Below are positions 1-7,381 of a stretch of 13,218 nt of DNA, piece by piece. Every line of letters begins with the position of its first letter. Positions within the stretch are counted from its first letter, which is position 1. Source of the DNA: Nitrospinales bacterium. Lineage in GTDB: Bacteria > Nitrospinota_A > UBA7883 > JACRGQ01. The position numbers and the translations under genes were made by a program. Under the pieces are notes generated by a model. It made no database searches and was not told the origin of the DNA. It saw only the letters and a program-made list of their open reading frames with translations. The stretch is taken from the NCBI GenBank assembly GCA_023248615.1, contig JAHFEI010000028.1, forward strand, positions 1-13,218, written 5' to 3'.

Positions 1-1
1 G

Positions 2-462
2 GGGTTACGCAAAATCACTACAGTCCTTATCGCCACTATGTTTGTAGCGGCTCCGGCCTTAGCCGCAGGCAAGGATGATAAGGCGTCAATAGCATCAACG
101 CTATCAATGGTCTCGACCGCTGAATATTCCGCCGTGGAGCATATGGAGAGCGAAGATTATAGGTGGATTCCAAAATTTACCAGTCGGGCGAGAAGCAAAG
201 GAAAGAGATGGAAGTGGGGGATGAAAAGACAATAACCATTATCCGTAGCGACAAGGGGGTTATGTGGACCCTTTTGTCCGGGGATATGTATATGGAGCAG
301 AGCCTGAAGAACGCCCAGAAAGGTGCGGGGGCGGGGTCGGCGATGCGGAGATGCCGGAGTAAAAAAAGACCGGGGATGGTTACGCAAAATCCGGGCGACC
401 TATACGAAGTCGTGTACCCTAGGAATTATGGAATTAAAATCAGGAGTGTCGACTTACGATGA
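2..462 (+). pseudogene. Frameshifted relic of an exported DUF4412/LolA-like protein
   Basis: Three pieces in alternating frames look like one exported protein. The first (2 to about 160) reads as a Sec signal peptide: positively charged start, hydrophobic core, then APALAA before a charged GKDDK, a plausible signal peptidase I site. Translation runs off frame near 160-163: shifting by one base there continues naturally as DSKIYQSGEKQRKEMEVG, then a stretch with DKGVMWTL and MYMEQSL, which resembles DUF4412 and outer-membrane lipoprotein-sorting-like proteins. Around 330-360 the reading degrades again, although the piece up to YEVVY (about 400-417) still looks family-like. A further shift near 420 gives LGIMELKSG, like the LGI-x-LK element near the end of this family. 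At least two or three frameshifts make this a decayed gene. The true start lies at or just before the window edge. The fragment runs into the start of the phosphoesterase gene. Sequencing error is possible but less likely, since every other gene here is intact. The family assignment is from memory of motifs and is moderate. Confidence 0.6.
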
Positions 463-2084
463 TATCATGCAGATGGCAGAATTTTTTTTTCGCAGTTCTT
501 GCTCCAATCCTTCTCGCTGGTTTTCTTGCCTGTGGCAGAAATGGAAATGTAAAAAATAACCCGAGAATACAATATGTTTTCGTCCTAATGATGGAGAACA
601 GGTCGTACGACCATATTTTAGGCCTTTCAAAACTCACGGGGGAGGATTCATTTACCAGAAGGACGACTACCGCAAATGAATTAAATGGAACTGAGTTCAA
701 TGAGTATCCCCCTGGAACCAAATATACGGTAAGTTCAACCCTGACGAAGCTTGCCATTACACCGGATGTCCCTCATGAATTTGAGGATGTACTGGAACAA
801 CTCGGAGGTGCGGAGGTTAAACCTTATGACAGGAAATCCCCCCAATACCCCACGATAAACAATAGTGGTTTTGCCTCGCGGTATGGCAAGGTGCCAAATG
901 CCAAGCCGGGCGATGCCATGTCTGTTTTCGACAGCAGTCAATTGCCTATTTTGAACAAATTGGCCAAGGAATTTGCCGTCGCCGACAATTGGTATTCTTC
1001 CGTTCCTGGCCCTACATGGCCTAATCGCCTTTTCGTCCATGCCGCTTCGTCTGCGGGATTGGATTATAGCCCCACCACAAAAGATATATTTGAGAAGGTA
1101 CTTATCCATGGCTACGATTTTGAAAACGGCACGCTTTTCCAACGCATAGAAAGTAAGGGGCTGAACTGGAGAGTGTATTATGGCGACTTCCCCCAAGTAT
1201 TAAGCATCAAGGGAATGAACTCTAAACTGATACTCCCCCATTTTAGCTGGTGCTCGTTGCTTCAACCCCAAAAATATTTTAGTAGGTTTGACGATTTTAG
1301 CGCCGACATGAAGAATCCATGCATGCCGGATTATGTTTTTATCGAGCCGACCTACGACATTATAAATGATTACAAAAACAGCGATTCCATGCATGCCCCC
1401 GCTGACGTCACCAAGGGAGAGGCCCTGATCAAGAAGGTGTACGAGACGATAAGGAATTCGTCCTATTGGGAGCAGAGTTTGCTGATTATCGTTTTTGATG
1501 AGCACGGAGGTTTCTACGACCATGTTCGTCCGCCCGTAGGCGTGATTCCAGGAGATTTTAAAAACCCTTCCCTTAATCAACGTGGATTCGATTTTAGCCA
1601 ACTTGGCGTGCGGGTTCCCGCAGTGCTTATTTCCCCCTTCATTCCGAAAGGTACGATTGACCATTCGCAATACGATCATGCTTCCATTCCGGCAATAGTG
1701 GAGGAGGCGTTTGGATTGGCGCCCATGACCCAAAGGGACAAGCGTGCCAATACACCTGATAAGCTTTTGACATTGGATACTCCCCGCAAAGACACTCCGA
1801 CTGAATTGATTATGAAGCCCGATGTTAACGATGTTCCTGGCAATTCCGATCATTTGAGGGAAAAGGGGTCTGTTGGTGATGTTGGCAATGGGGATGCCGA
1901 TCCGGATTTCGCCGGGTTTCTCCATGTTGCATTTCTCGCCCACCAAGCGATGCATCCAGAGGAGAAGCCAGCGGCGCTGGCTCAAAAGATGAAGGCTATC
2001 AAATCGAACAACGAGGCAAAGTCATTTATGGTGCAAGTGATGGGGGAGATGAAGGACGCGGAACGCAAGCCGAATAGCCGATAA
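459..2084 (+). CDS. Phosphoesterase-family lipoprotein (phospholipase C / acid phosphatase AcpA-like)
   Basis: A 541-residue protein of the PF04185 family, which hydrolyses phosphate esters (phospholipase C, acid phosphatase). The N-terminus is a hydrophobic signal ending GFLAC with the Cys at residue 25, so it is probably an acylated lipoprotein held at the cell envelope; there is no twin-arginine motif. Family motifs are all present: MMENRSYDH at 44-52 (metal-binding E46, N47), GPTWPNR at 184-190 (nucleophile-region motif), H312 in a MHAP segment, DEHGGFYDH at 347-355, and a C-terminal DHSQYDHASI segment at 401-410. The catalytic set therefore looks complete. The ATG at 459 is preceded by AGGAG at 442-446, a somewhat long spacing of 12. 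The gene starts inside the tail of the DUF4412-like relic and is followed by 186 bp before der. Its base composition looks AT-richer than the der-to-kinase part, which may mean a separate origin. The substrate (phospholipid or phosphomonoester) cannot be told from sequence. Confidence 0.88.
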   Translation: MISCRWQNFFFAVLAPILLAGFLACGRNGNVKNNPRIQYVFVLMMENRSYDHILGLSKLTGEDSFTRRTTTANELNGTEFNEYPPGTKYTVSSTLTKLAITPDVPHEFEDVLEQLGGAEVKPYDRKSPQYPTINNSGFASRYGKVPNAKPGDAMSVFDSSQLPILNKLAKEFAVADNWYSSVPGPTWPNRLFVHAASSAGLDYSPTTKDIFEKVLIHGYDFENGTLFQRIESKGLNWRVYYGDFPQVLSIKGMNSKLILPHFSWCSLLQPQKYFSRFDDFSADMKNPCMPDYVFIEPTYDIINDYKNSDSMHAPADVTKGEALIKKVYETIRNSSYWEQSLLIIVFDEHGGFYDHVRPPVGVIPGDFKNPSLNQRGFDFSQLGVRVPAVLISPFIPKGTIDHSQYDHASIPAIVEEAFGLAPMTQRDKRANTPDKLLTLDTPRKDTPTELIMKPDVNDVPGNSDHLREKGSVGDVGNGDADPDFAGFLHVAFLAHQAMHPEEKPAALAQKMKAIKSNNEAKSFMVQVMGEMKDAERKPNSR

Positions 2085-2270
2085 AGTGAATTTGCGGCGT
2101 GGCGGCACATGGAGCGAGCGGGCAAGCGAGTTTTGGCTCATGCCCAACGGTTTATTGTAGCATCCGCCCATACTTACACCCGGTAGCATACCCAAGCTAG
2201 GCAGGGCATCCACGAAACACGCAGGTAGGGTTATGTGGTAGGATGCTCCCTATTTAAAGGATTGCAAGAA

Positions 2271-3863
2271 GTGCCACAGGATAAAAAGCTCTTTACCGTA
2301 TGTATAGTCGGCAGGCCGAACGTGGGGAAATCCACGCTCTTTAACAAGCTCACAAAAACCCGCAACGCTATTGTGGACGACATGCCGGGCGTGACCCGCG
2401 ACCGGATGTTCGGCAAGGCGGACATGCACGGCATCCCAGTGCTGATAATAGATACCGGCGGTTTGGAGCCGGGGCCGGAGGACACAATAAACGTGCAGGT
2501 GCGCGAGCAGGCGCACCTAGCTATGGAAGAAGCGGATGTTATCTGCTTCGTGGTGGACGGCAAAAGCGGCCTCACACACATTGACCGCCAGATAGCCGAA
2601 ACCCTGCGGCACAGCACAAAAAGGGTGGTGGTGGCGGCGAACAAGCTGGATACGGCGAAACAGGAAAGCGGGATGGCGGAGTTTTTCGAGATGGGCTTCC
2701 CGCAGGTTATCCCGGTATCCGCCGAGCACTCGCTGGGTTTTTGGGAGCTTGCCGACGCGCTGATACAGGACGCGCCGTTGCCGGAACGGCTGGAAGAGGA
2801 AGACCCGTCGGCGGAAAAGCCGTTTACCGTTGCCGTGGTGGGCCGCCCCAACGTGGGGAAATCGTCGCTCATCAACCGGATACTCGGCGAAAAACGCCTG
2901 ATGGTATCGGAAGTGGCCGGCACCACGCGGGACTCCATAGACACCCAGGTGAAGTGGCACGGCAAGGAATATTTGTTCATAGATACCGCCGGAATAAGGC
3001 GCAAAAGCAGGGTGTCGCACAGGATTGAAAAATTCTCCGTCGTAATGGCGCTGAAAAGCATAGCGCGGGCGGAACTGGCTCTGCTGGTGCTGGACGCCAC
3101 GGAAGGGGTATCCATGCAGGACGAGCGGGTGGCGGGAATCATCAACGCGGAAAACCGCGCCTGCATCATTGTGGTGAACAAGTGGGACTTGCTGGAAAAA
3201 GATACGCTTTCCACCGCCCGGTTCCAAAAAGAGCTGGATGAAAAACTGAAGTTCATCGCGTGGGCGCCTGTGGTATTCGTATCTGCGGAAACGGGGCAAA
3301 GGCTCAACCGGATTTTCGAGACAATAGAGCAGGTGCGCGAAGAGTACCGCAAGCATGTGGATACAGGCCCGCTGAACCGCAAACTGAAATACTGGACAGA
3401 CAAACAGCCGCCCCCGATTGTCAAAGGGCACAGGGTGAAATTCTTCTACGTAGTGCAGGCAAAAGTCACGCCGCCCACGTTCAACTTCACCTTAAGCCGG
3501 TTGGGGATGGTGGCAGACCCGTACGAGCGCTACATCGTAAACCGCATACGGGAGGAATACGGGTTCATAGGCGCGCCGATACGTTGCGTGTACCGTGGGC
3601 GTACCGGAAGGAACGAGCCGGATACCATAGCCGAGAAACGGCAAGCGTTTAAAAGGCCGAAAGAGCAGGAAAGAAAACGCCCCGCAAGGCCGGTGCAAAC
3701 GGATGTGGAAGGCGGAAAAGAATACGGGAAGAAACGTCCCGCGAAACCGGCAAAACCGGCGAGGGCCGTGAAACCTGCCAAGCCTGCAAAACCGACCGGG
3801 AGAGGCGGGAAGATACGCGAGAAAAAACATCCCTCCAGGCCGGTGAAAAAAAGAAGAAACTAA
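2271..3863 (+). CDS. der: Ribosome-assembly GTPase Der (EngA)
   Basis: Essential tandem GTPase that binds the 50S subunit during its maturation in the cytoplasm. Two complete G domains are visible: GRPNVGKST (14-22), DTGG (61-64) and NKLD (124-127) in the first, then GRPNVGKSS (191-199), DTAG (238-241) and NKWD (303-306) in the second. A KH-like domain follows at about 346-443. I chose GTG at 2271 because it leaves the usual short lead before the first P-loop and has AAGGA at 2257-2261, nine bases upstream; an open frame continues upstream to 2235, and TTG at 2262 is a possible but less well placed start. The protein is 530 residues, longer than most Der proteins because of a Lys/Arg/Pro/Ala-rich tail (about 460-530) with repeated PAKP units, probably an RNA-binding extension. 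The next gene begins 3 bp after the stop, so the two are probably co-transcribed. Confidence 0.97.
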   Translation: MPQDKKLFTVCIVGRPNVGKSTLFNKLTKTRNAIVDDMPGVTRDRMFGKADMHGIPVLIIDTGGLEPGPEDTINVQVREQAHLAMEEADVICFVVDGKSGLTHIDRQIAETLRHSTKRVVVAANKLDTAKQESGMAEFFEMGFPQVIPVSAEHSLGFWELADALIQDAPLPERLEEEDPSAEKPFTVAVVGRPNVGKSSLINRILGEKRLMVSEVAGTTRDSIDTQVKWHGKEYLFIDTAGIRRKSRVSHRIEKFSVVMALKSIARAELALLVLDATEGVSMQDERVAGIINAENRACIIVVNKWDLLEKDTLSTARFQKELDEKLKFIAWAPVVFVSAETGQRLNRIFETIEQVREEYRKHVDTGPLNRKLKYWTDKQPPPIVKGHRVKFFYVVQAKVTPPTFNFTLSRLGMVADPYERYIVNRIREEYGFIGAPIRCVYRGRTGRNEPDTIAEKRQAFKRPKEQERKRPARPVQTDVEGGKEYGKKRPAKPAKPARAVKPAKPAKPTGRGGKIREKKHPSRPVKKRRN

Positions 3864-3866
3864 AAC

Positions 3867-4577
3867 ATGGATGTGCTGGCGATAAAAAACATCGGTATTG
3901 AGGGGCCTGGCACTCTCGGCCTTTTCCTGGAAGGGCAGGGGTACAAAATCACCACTATCGATTTGGAAAAAGGTGAGAAGCTACCGCCATCGCCGGATGG
4001 CTATGCGCTTGCCCTTTTCATGGGCGGGCCGATGAACGTGTACGAAGAGGATAAATATCCTTTCCTGAAAGAGGAGTTGCGCTTCCTGGATATGTGCCTG
4101 AAACGCGGCACGAAAACCATAGGCCTTTGCCTGGGTGGGCAGATGATTGCCCGTGCGCTGGGAGCCAAAGTGAAAAAAAACCGCGCAAAGGAAATAGGCT
4201 GGTTCGATTTGGAACTCACCGGGCAGGGGGTAAAAGAACCGTTGCTGATAGGGCTTCCCAAAAGCTTTCCCGTTTTCCAGTGGCATGGCGATACGTTCGA
4301 CATCCCATCCGGCGCCACGCATATAGCCCGCTCCGCCATTTGCGAAAACCAGGCGTTCATCTATAAAAACGCGCTGGCCCTGCAATTCCACGCCGAGATA
4401 AACGGCGAGCCGGAAGTGCTGGCTTGGTCGGAGCTGTACCTTTCGGAACTGATGCACGAGCGCGGCGCGAGGGGGGTGGAGCAGATGTTGGTGGAAACCA
4501 AGCGGTTCATGCCAACCCTGAAACAGCATGCGGACATTTTCTACAAAAATATCCATATCTGGCTAACCGGGAAGTAA
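3867..4577 (+). CDS. Class I glutamine amidotransferase-like protein
   Basis: A 236-residue cytoplasmic protein of the class I glutamine amidotransferase fold, resembling the stand-alone GMP-synthase-like amidotransferase group. The expected features are present: the FMGGPMNVYEED loop (51-62, oxyanion region), the nucleophile elbow GLCLGGQ with C88, and FHAE with H175 and E177 as the remaining triad members. An FQWHGDTFDIP stretch (137-147) is also typical of this subgroup. Members usually release ammonia from glutamine or cleave gamma-glutamyl bonds; no synthetase domain is fused here, so the partner or substrate is unknown. It starts 3 bp after der, which points to translational coupling and one transcript. 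Nothing is missing from the active site. A peptidase-like role is the main alternative to an amidotransferase role. Confidence 0.85.
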   Translation: MDVLAIKNIGIEGPGTLGLFLEGQGYKITTIDLEKGEKLPPSPDGYALALFMGGPMNVYEEDKYPFLKEELRFLDMCLKRGTKTIGLCLGGQMIARALGAKVKKNRAKEIGWFDLELTGQGVKEPLLIGLPKSFPVFQWHGDTFDIPSGATHIARSAICENQAFIYKNALALQFHAEINGEPEVLAWSELYLSELMHERGARGVEQMLVETKRFMPTLKQHADIFYKNIHIWLTGK

Positions 4578-4719
4578 CAAACCGGGCAAGACCTGCCCAA
4601 CGGCGGCTCCATCCGGGGCGCTTTACAGTGCCACTGCAGGTTAAAACATGTGCGCTAAAATAGTTGTCCGCGAGACTGTTATATGTCAAAGTACAACAGG
4701 AGGAATAAAAAGATACAAT

Positions 4720-5190
4720 ATGCCGAATATAGGTGATTCGAGCAAAACACCACCGCACGGAAATCCGCTGGCGACCCCTCCATCCAGCGGGGAGAAGGTT
4801 ATGCTACTACTCTTCGGCGAGTTTTTGTTGAGTAGCGGTGTCATCACCCCCAACCAGCTAAAGGAAGCTATCCATATCCAAATAGACCAAAACCAGCTTT
4901 TTGGCGAGCTTGCTCAGAAGGTGCAAAAAATGACGGGCGAACAGGTGGTGCAGGTGGTAAGGGCGCTCCATGATGATAACCCGGAGGGGTTTGGCCGCCT
5001 GCGGTTTGGCGAGGCCGCCGCGAAGCTGGGCTATATCACCATAGAAGATATCGCGGTAATCGTTGACATGCAGGCCAAATCGAAAAAGCGGCTTGGCGAA
5101 ATACTTGTGGATATGGGAACGCTAACCCCCGATGAATGCCGTGTGCAGTTGCAAAAATACAACGACAGGAAAAATAACCTGTCGCGCTAG
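4720..5190 (+). CDS. Small MshEN-like repeat protein (GspE/PilB N-terminal-domain-like)
   Basis: A 156-residue soluble protein with no signal peptide or membrane segment. After a Pro/Ser/Gly-rich lead (1-25) it consists of four related units, each starting [FL]GE with a helical segment, most with a G-x-[IL]-T turn: 32-54, 61-83, 96-118 and 126-148. The last two (RFGEAAAKLGYIT and RLGEILVDMGTLT) match the paired motifs of the MshEN domain found at the N-terminus of type II secretion and type IV pilus ATPases, where it can bind cyclic di-GMP. No ATPase domain follows, so this is a free-standing version. The ATG at 4720 is the nearest start to a strong AGGAGG at 4698-4703, though the spacing (16) is long; an open frame continues upstream to 4648. 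It lies 142 bp after the amidotransferase gene and may have its own promoter. Nucleotide binding is inference. Confidence 0.72.
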   Translation: MPNIGDSSKTPPHGNPLATPPSSGEKVMLLLFGEFLLSSGVITPNQLKEAIHIQIDQNQLFGELAQKVQKMTGEQVVQVVRALHDDNPEGFGRLRFGEAAAKLGYITIEDIAVIVDMQAKSKKRLGEILVDMGTLTPDECRVQLQKYNDRKNNLSR

Positions 5191-5281
5191 CTAAGCGCCC
5201 AACTTCCAAATCCGCCAGCAACCCCCGCATTGCCCCCAAACACAGATGTCACGTTGGGCAGAATCGACCCCACGCCAACCC

Positions 5282-5311
5282 GGCAAAAAGTTCCGGCGTG
5301 GCAAAAAGTTC
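5282..5311 (+). repeat. Two 12-bp direct repeats GGCAAAAAGTTC, 18-bp period
   Basis: GGCAAAAAGTTC occurs at 5282-5293 and again at 5300-5311, separated by CGGCGT. The first copy lies in the loop of an inverted repeat, CCACGCC (5270-5276) with GGCGTGG (5295-5301). The stretch lies in the 281-bp gap between the MshEN-like gene and the small orphan gene. It could be a paired binding site or the remains of a structured leader. Function unknown. Confidence 0.5.
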
Positions 5312-5344
5312 ATTCTTTTGACGCTTTATCGGCGTGATACATTC

Positions 5345-5358
5345 GTCATATTTATGAC
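5345..5358. promoter_or_regulatory. Palindrome GTCATA-TT-TATGAC, candidate enhancer/operator site
   Basis: A perfect 14-bp palindrome (6-bp arms, 2-bp centre). It is about 100-112 bp upstream of the start expected from the sigma-54-type promoter match at 5430-5446, within the usual range of an activator (enhancer-binding protein) site. The link is inference from position. Confidence 0.4.
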
Positions 5359-5429
5359 AAGACCTCCTTCTCGCTTTTGCAACTTATTGAAATATGAAGG
5401 AATTATATTTTACGCGTCATTTTTCAATC

Positions 5430-5446
5430 TTGGCACGGATGTTGAT
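5430..5446 (+). promoter_or_regulatory. Candidate sigma-54 promoter for the 54-residue gene
   Basis: TTGGCACG (5430-5437), four bases, then TTGAT (5442-5446). This agrees with the -24/-12 consensus YTGGCACG-N4-TTGCW except for A in place of the C at -12. The GG and the -12 element are correctly spaced. The predicted start, near 5457, falls just before the TAGGAG ribosome binding site at 5458-5463, giving a very short leader. No well-spaced sigma-70 promoter was seen nearby. Confidence 0.5.
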
Positions 5447-5471
5447 ATATACATATGTAGGAGATAAAAAA

Positions 5472-5636
5472 ATGACGAAAGAAAATATTAAGAAGCTGTT
5501 GGAAAAGCCCCAGTACGACTTGAGAAAGATACTTTACGATGAGGCTTTTAAGCTTGAGAAAAGCCACGAGAGTGCCAAGAGCCTGGCAGAAGAAGCTTTT
5601 ATGGATTTACAGCTTCACCTCGAACACTCCTACTAA
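5472..5636 (+). CDS. Small orphan protein, 54 residues, function unknown
   Basis: I do not recognise this protein. It is highly charged and predicted almost wholly helical: an N-terminal Lys-rich helix (MTKENIKKLLEK), then a Tyr/Asp stretch, then an amphipathic helix with Glu, His and Leu near the end (EEAFMDLQLHLEHSY, 40-54). There is no signal peptide, Cys or membrane segment. The ATG at 5472 has a good ribosome binding site, TAGGAG at 5458-5463, eight bases away; the frame is open upstream to 5394 but with no better start signal. Together with the sigma-54-like promoter match just upstream, this supports a real gene. It is AT-richer than its neighbours, stands alone on the plus strand and faces gatB. 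It may be a small regulator or an adaptor; that is speculation. Confidence 0.6.
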   Translation: MTKENIKKLLEKPQYDLRKILYDEAFKLEKSHESAKSLAEEAFMDLQLHLEHSY

Positions 5637-5648
5637 AAAGTGAACCAA

Positions 5649-5666
5649 GAATGCCGCCAGGCATTC
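5649..5666. terminator. Hairpin between convergent genes, possible terminator
   Basis: GAATGCC (5649-5655), a four-base loop, GGCATTC (5660-5666): a perfect 7-bp stem between the small orphan gene and the end of gatB. There is no T-run after it on the plus strand; on the minus strand a T-rich stretch comes only about ten bases further on. It is therefore a weak candidate for a bidirectional terminator. Confidence 0.35.
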
Positions 5667-5735
5667 CTCCCGATGCGATCCCTCCCCCCAAAAAACCGCA
5701 CCGGGAGACCTCTTGCAAACGAATGGGCGCTGAAC

Positions 5736-7172
5736 CTACCCCAATTTTTCTTTTAGTATTTTGTTAACCAGCGCGGGATTTGCCTTTCCCTTGGTAGCCT
5801 TCATTACTTCGCCGACGAAAAAGCCGATTAGCTTGGTTTTTCCCGCCTTGTAGCCCGCCACCTGCTCCGGGTTGGCCGCAAATATCTCTTCTATCTGCTT
5901 CCCTATTGCCACTTCGTCGGTTATCTGCACCAATCCTTTTTCCCGCACTACCTCTTGTGGGCCTTTGCCGGTTGTTTCCATTTCCACGAAAACATCTTTG
6001 GCGATTTTACCGGAGATGGTGCCGTCTTTTATCATGTTCAGCATATCGGATAGCATCTTCGGCGTTACGGGGGATTGTTCAATCCCAACCCCCCTGTCTT
6101 TTAGCACGCGCATTATTTCCGTCATTATCCAGTTGGAGGCGGTTTTTGGGTCCGAACCGGATTTCACCACTTCCTCGAAATAGGCGGCAAGTTTTTGGTC
6201 TGTGGTAAGCACTTCCGCATCGTACTCCGGTATGCCGTAATCGGCGGCGAAACGCTCGCGTTTTGCGTCCGGCAATTCCGGCAGGCTTTTGGCCGTTTCC
6301 TCCACCCACTCGTTGCTTACATGCAGTGGCGGCAGGTCCGGCTCCGGGAAATATCGGTAATCGTGTGCCTCTTCCTTGCTCCGCATCGGGAGCGTAATGT
6401 TGCGGGTGGAGTCCCACAGCCGCGTCTCCTGCACCACGCGCCCTCCGTCGTCCAATATCTCGGTCTGCCTGGCTATTTCATAGTCCACAGCCTTTTGCAG
6501 GTACCGGAATGAATTCATATTTTTCACTTCCGACCTAGTGCCGAATTTCTCCTGCCCCACGGGCCGTATAGATACGTTGGCATCGGCGCGCATGGAGCCT
6601 TCTTCCATGTTGCAATCGCTCACGCCCAGGTACTGGAGGATGGATTTCAGTTTTTCCAGGTAGGCCTTCGCCTCCTCGGACGAGCGCATATCCGCCTCGC
6701 TGACTATTTCTATAAGCGGCACGCCCGTGCGGTTAAGGTCTACATAGCTGTGTGCCGGGTCGCCCAGGTTTTCGCCATGTATCAGCTTGCCCGCGTCCTC
6801 TTCCATATGTATGCGGTGTATGCGGATGGTCTTGGGCCGCCCGTCCACGATGATTTCTATCTTCCCGTTCACGGCAATCGGCAGTTCGAACTGCGATATC
6901 TGGTACCCCTTCGGCAGGTCGGGGTAGAAATAGTTCTTCCTAGCCCAGCGGGAGACGTTGGCAACCTCGCACTGGGTAGCCAGCGCGGTACGTATCGCCT
7001 TTGCCACCACTTCCCGGTTCAGCGCCGGAAGCACCCCAGGCATGCCAAGGCATATGGGGCAGGTCTGCGCGTTCGGCTCGGAGCCGAACTGCGTGGAGCA
7101 ACCGCAAAATATTTTTGTGTTGGTGTTCAATTGCACGTGGACTTCAAGGCCGATGACAGGTTCGTATTTCAT
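5736..7172 (-). CDS. gatB: Aspartyl/glutamyl-tRNA amidotransferase subunit B
   Basis: Subunit B of GatCAB, which converts Glu-tRNA(Gln) and/or Asp-tRNA(Asn) to the amidated forms in the cytoplasm; B binds the tRNA and carries the kinase-like step while A supplies ammonia. The start YEPVIGLEVHVQLNT (3-17) is diagnostic. Four cysteines that form the zinc site are present (C23, C25, C38, C41 in FCGCSTQFG and TCPICLGMPG). The middle (MEEDAGKLIHG, DLNRTGVPLIEIVSE, DCNMEEGSMRADANVS) and the C-terminal YqeY-like helical tail are typical. The length, 478 residues, is normal. I chose ATG at 7172; a TTG at 7208 would add 12 non-conserved residues and neither has a clear ribosome binding site. gatA and gatC are not adjacent in this window. 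Confidence 0.97.
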   Translation of the reverse strand: MKYEPVIGLEVHVQLNTNTKIFCGCSTQFGSEPNAQTCPICLGMPGVLPALNREVVAKAIRTALATQCEVANVSRWARKNYFYPDLPKGYQISQFELPIAVNGKIEIIVDGRPKTIRIHRIHMEEDAGKLIHGENLGDPAHSYVDLNRTGVPLIEIVSEADMRSSEEAKAYLEKLKSILQYLGVSDCNMEEGSMRADANVSIRPVGQEKFGTRSEVKNMNSFRYLQKAVDYEIARQTEILDDGGRVVQETRLWDSTRNITLPMRSKEEAHDYRYFPEPDLPPLHVSNEWVEETAKSLPELPDAKRERFAADYGIPEYDAEVLTTDQKLAAYFEEVVKSGSDPKTASNWIMTEIMRVLKDRGVGIEQSPVTPKMLSDMLNMIKDGTISGKIAKDVFVEMETTGKGPQEVVREKGLVQITDEVAIGKQIEEIFAANPEQVAGYKAGKTKLIGFFVGEVMKATKGKANPALVNKILKEKLG

Positions 7173-7274
7173 GGCAGGTATTAGAGCTTTTTGCGGCCCG
7201 GAAATCAATCGTCCAAATTACGCCTGTGCATACGCCCGCCCACCGGACGATACAACCGTGCGCTTGGAAAATAT

Positions 7275-7289
7275 ACAATGCCACATTGT
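7275..7289. promoter_or_regulatory. Palindrome ACAATG-CCA-CATTGT, candidate operator
   Basis: A perfect inverted repeat with 6-bp arms and a 3-bp centre, ending in the TG of the extended -10 element of the promoter in front of the hybrid kinase gene. A protein bound here would cover the space between -10 and -35. It lies between the divergent gatB and kinase genes. Function inferred from position. Confidence 0.42.
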
Positions 7290-7297
7290 GATATAAT
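7289..7297 (+). promoter_or_regulatory. Extended -10 promoter (TGATATAAT) for the hybrid kinase gene
   Basis: TG, one base, then a perfect TATAAT (7292-7297). No -35 element at 16-18 bp stands out (TTGGAA at 7264-7269 is 22 bp away), as is common for extended -10 promoters. The predicted start, about 7304, gives a leader near 78 bases to the ATG at 7382. Confidence 0.55.
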
Positions 7298-7381
7298 CAG
7301 GCATCAATCGTTGGAATCCGGTTTATGGACAGCCCATTGCCACATGTGTGGGTGCGGGCGCCAACAAATTGGAGAATCTGG

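Noticed and set aside
3..391. 14-bp direct repeat GGTTACGCAAAATC at 3-16 and 378-391
   Set aside because: The two copies are read in different frames and one 14-bp match within a 13-kb window is not far from chance. No flanking element was seen.
1200..1985. 261-codon open frame opposite the phosphoesterase gene
   Set aside because: Antisense shadow of a gene with clear family motifs; the translation shows no recognisable domain.
2085..2270. Short repeats (GCATCC, GCGAG) and possible promoter before der
   Set aside because: Units are short and irregular and no convincing -35/-10 pair was found; nothing else is seen in this 186-bp gap.
2320..2875. Near-identical AACGTGGGGAAATC segments at two places
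   Set aside because: They encode the two P-loops of Der and are expected of its tandem GTPase domains, not a mobile repeat.
2241..3431. Long open frames on the strand opposite der
   Set aside because: They are shadows of the codon bias in der, with no family motifs or ribosome binding sites.
4584..4598. GGGCA/TGCCC hairpin after the amidotransferase gene as a terminator
   Set aside because: Only five base pairs and no T-run follows.
4656..4661. TAAAAT as a -10 box for the MshEN-like gene
   Set aside because: No acceptable -35 element at 16-18 bp; too weak to list.
5384..5411. Sigma-70 promoter TTGAAA ... TATATT before the small orphan gene
   Set aside because: Spacing is only 11-13 bp; the sigma-54-type match is better.
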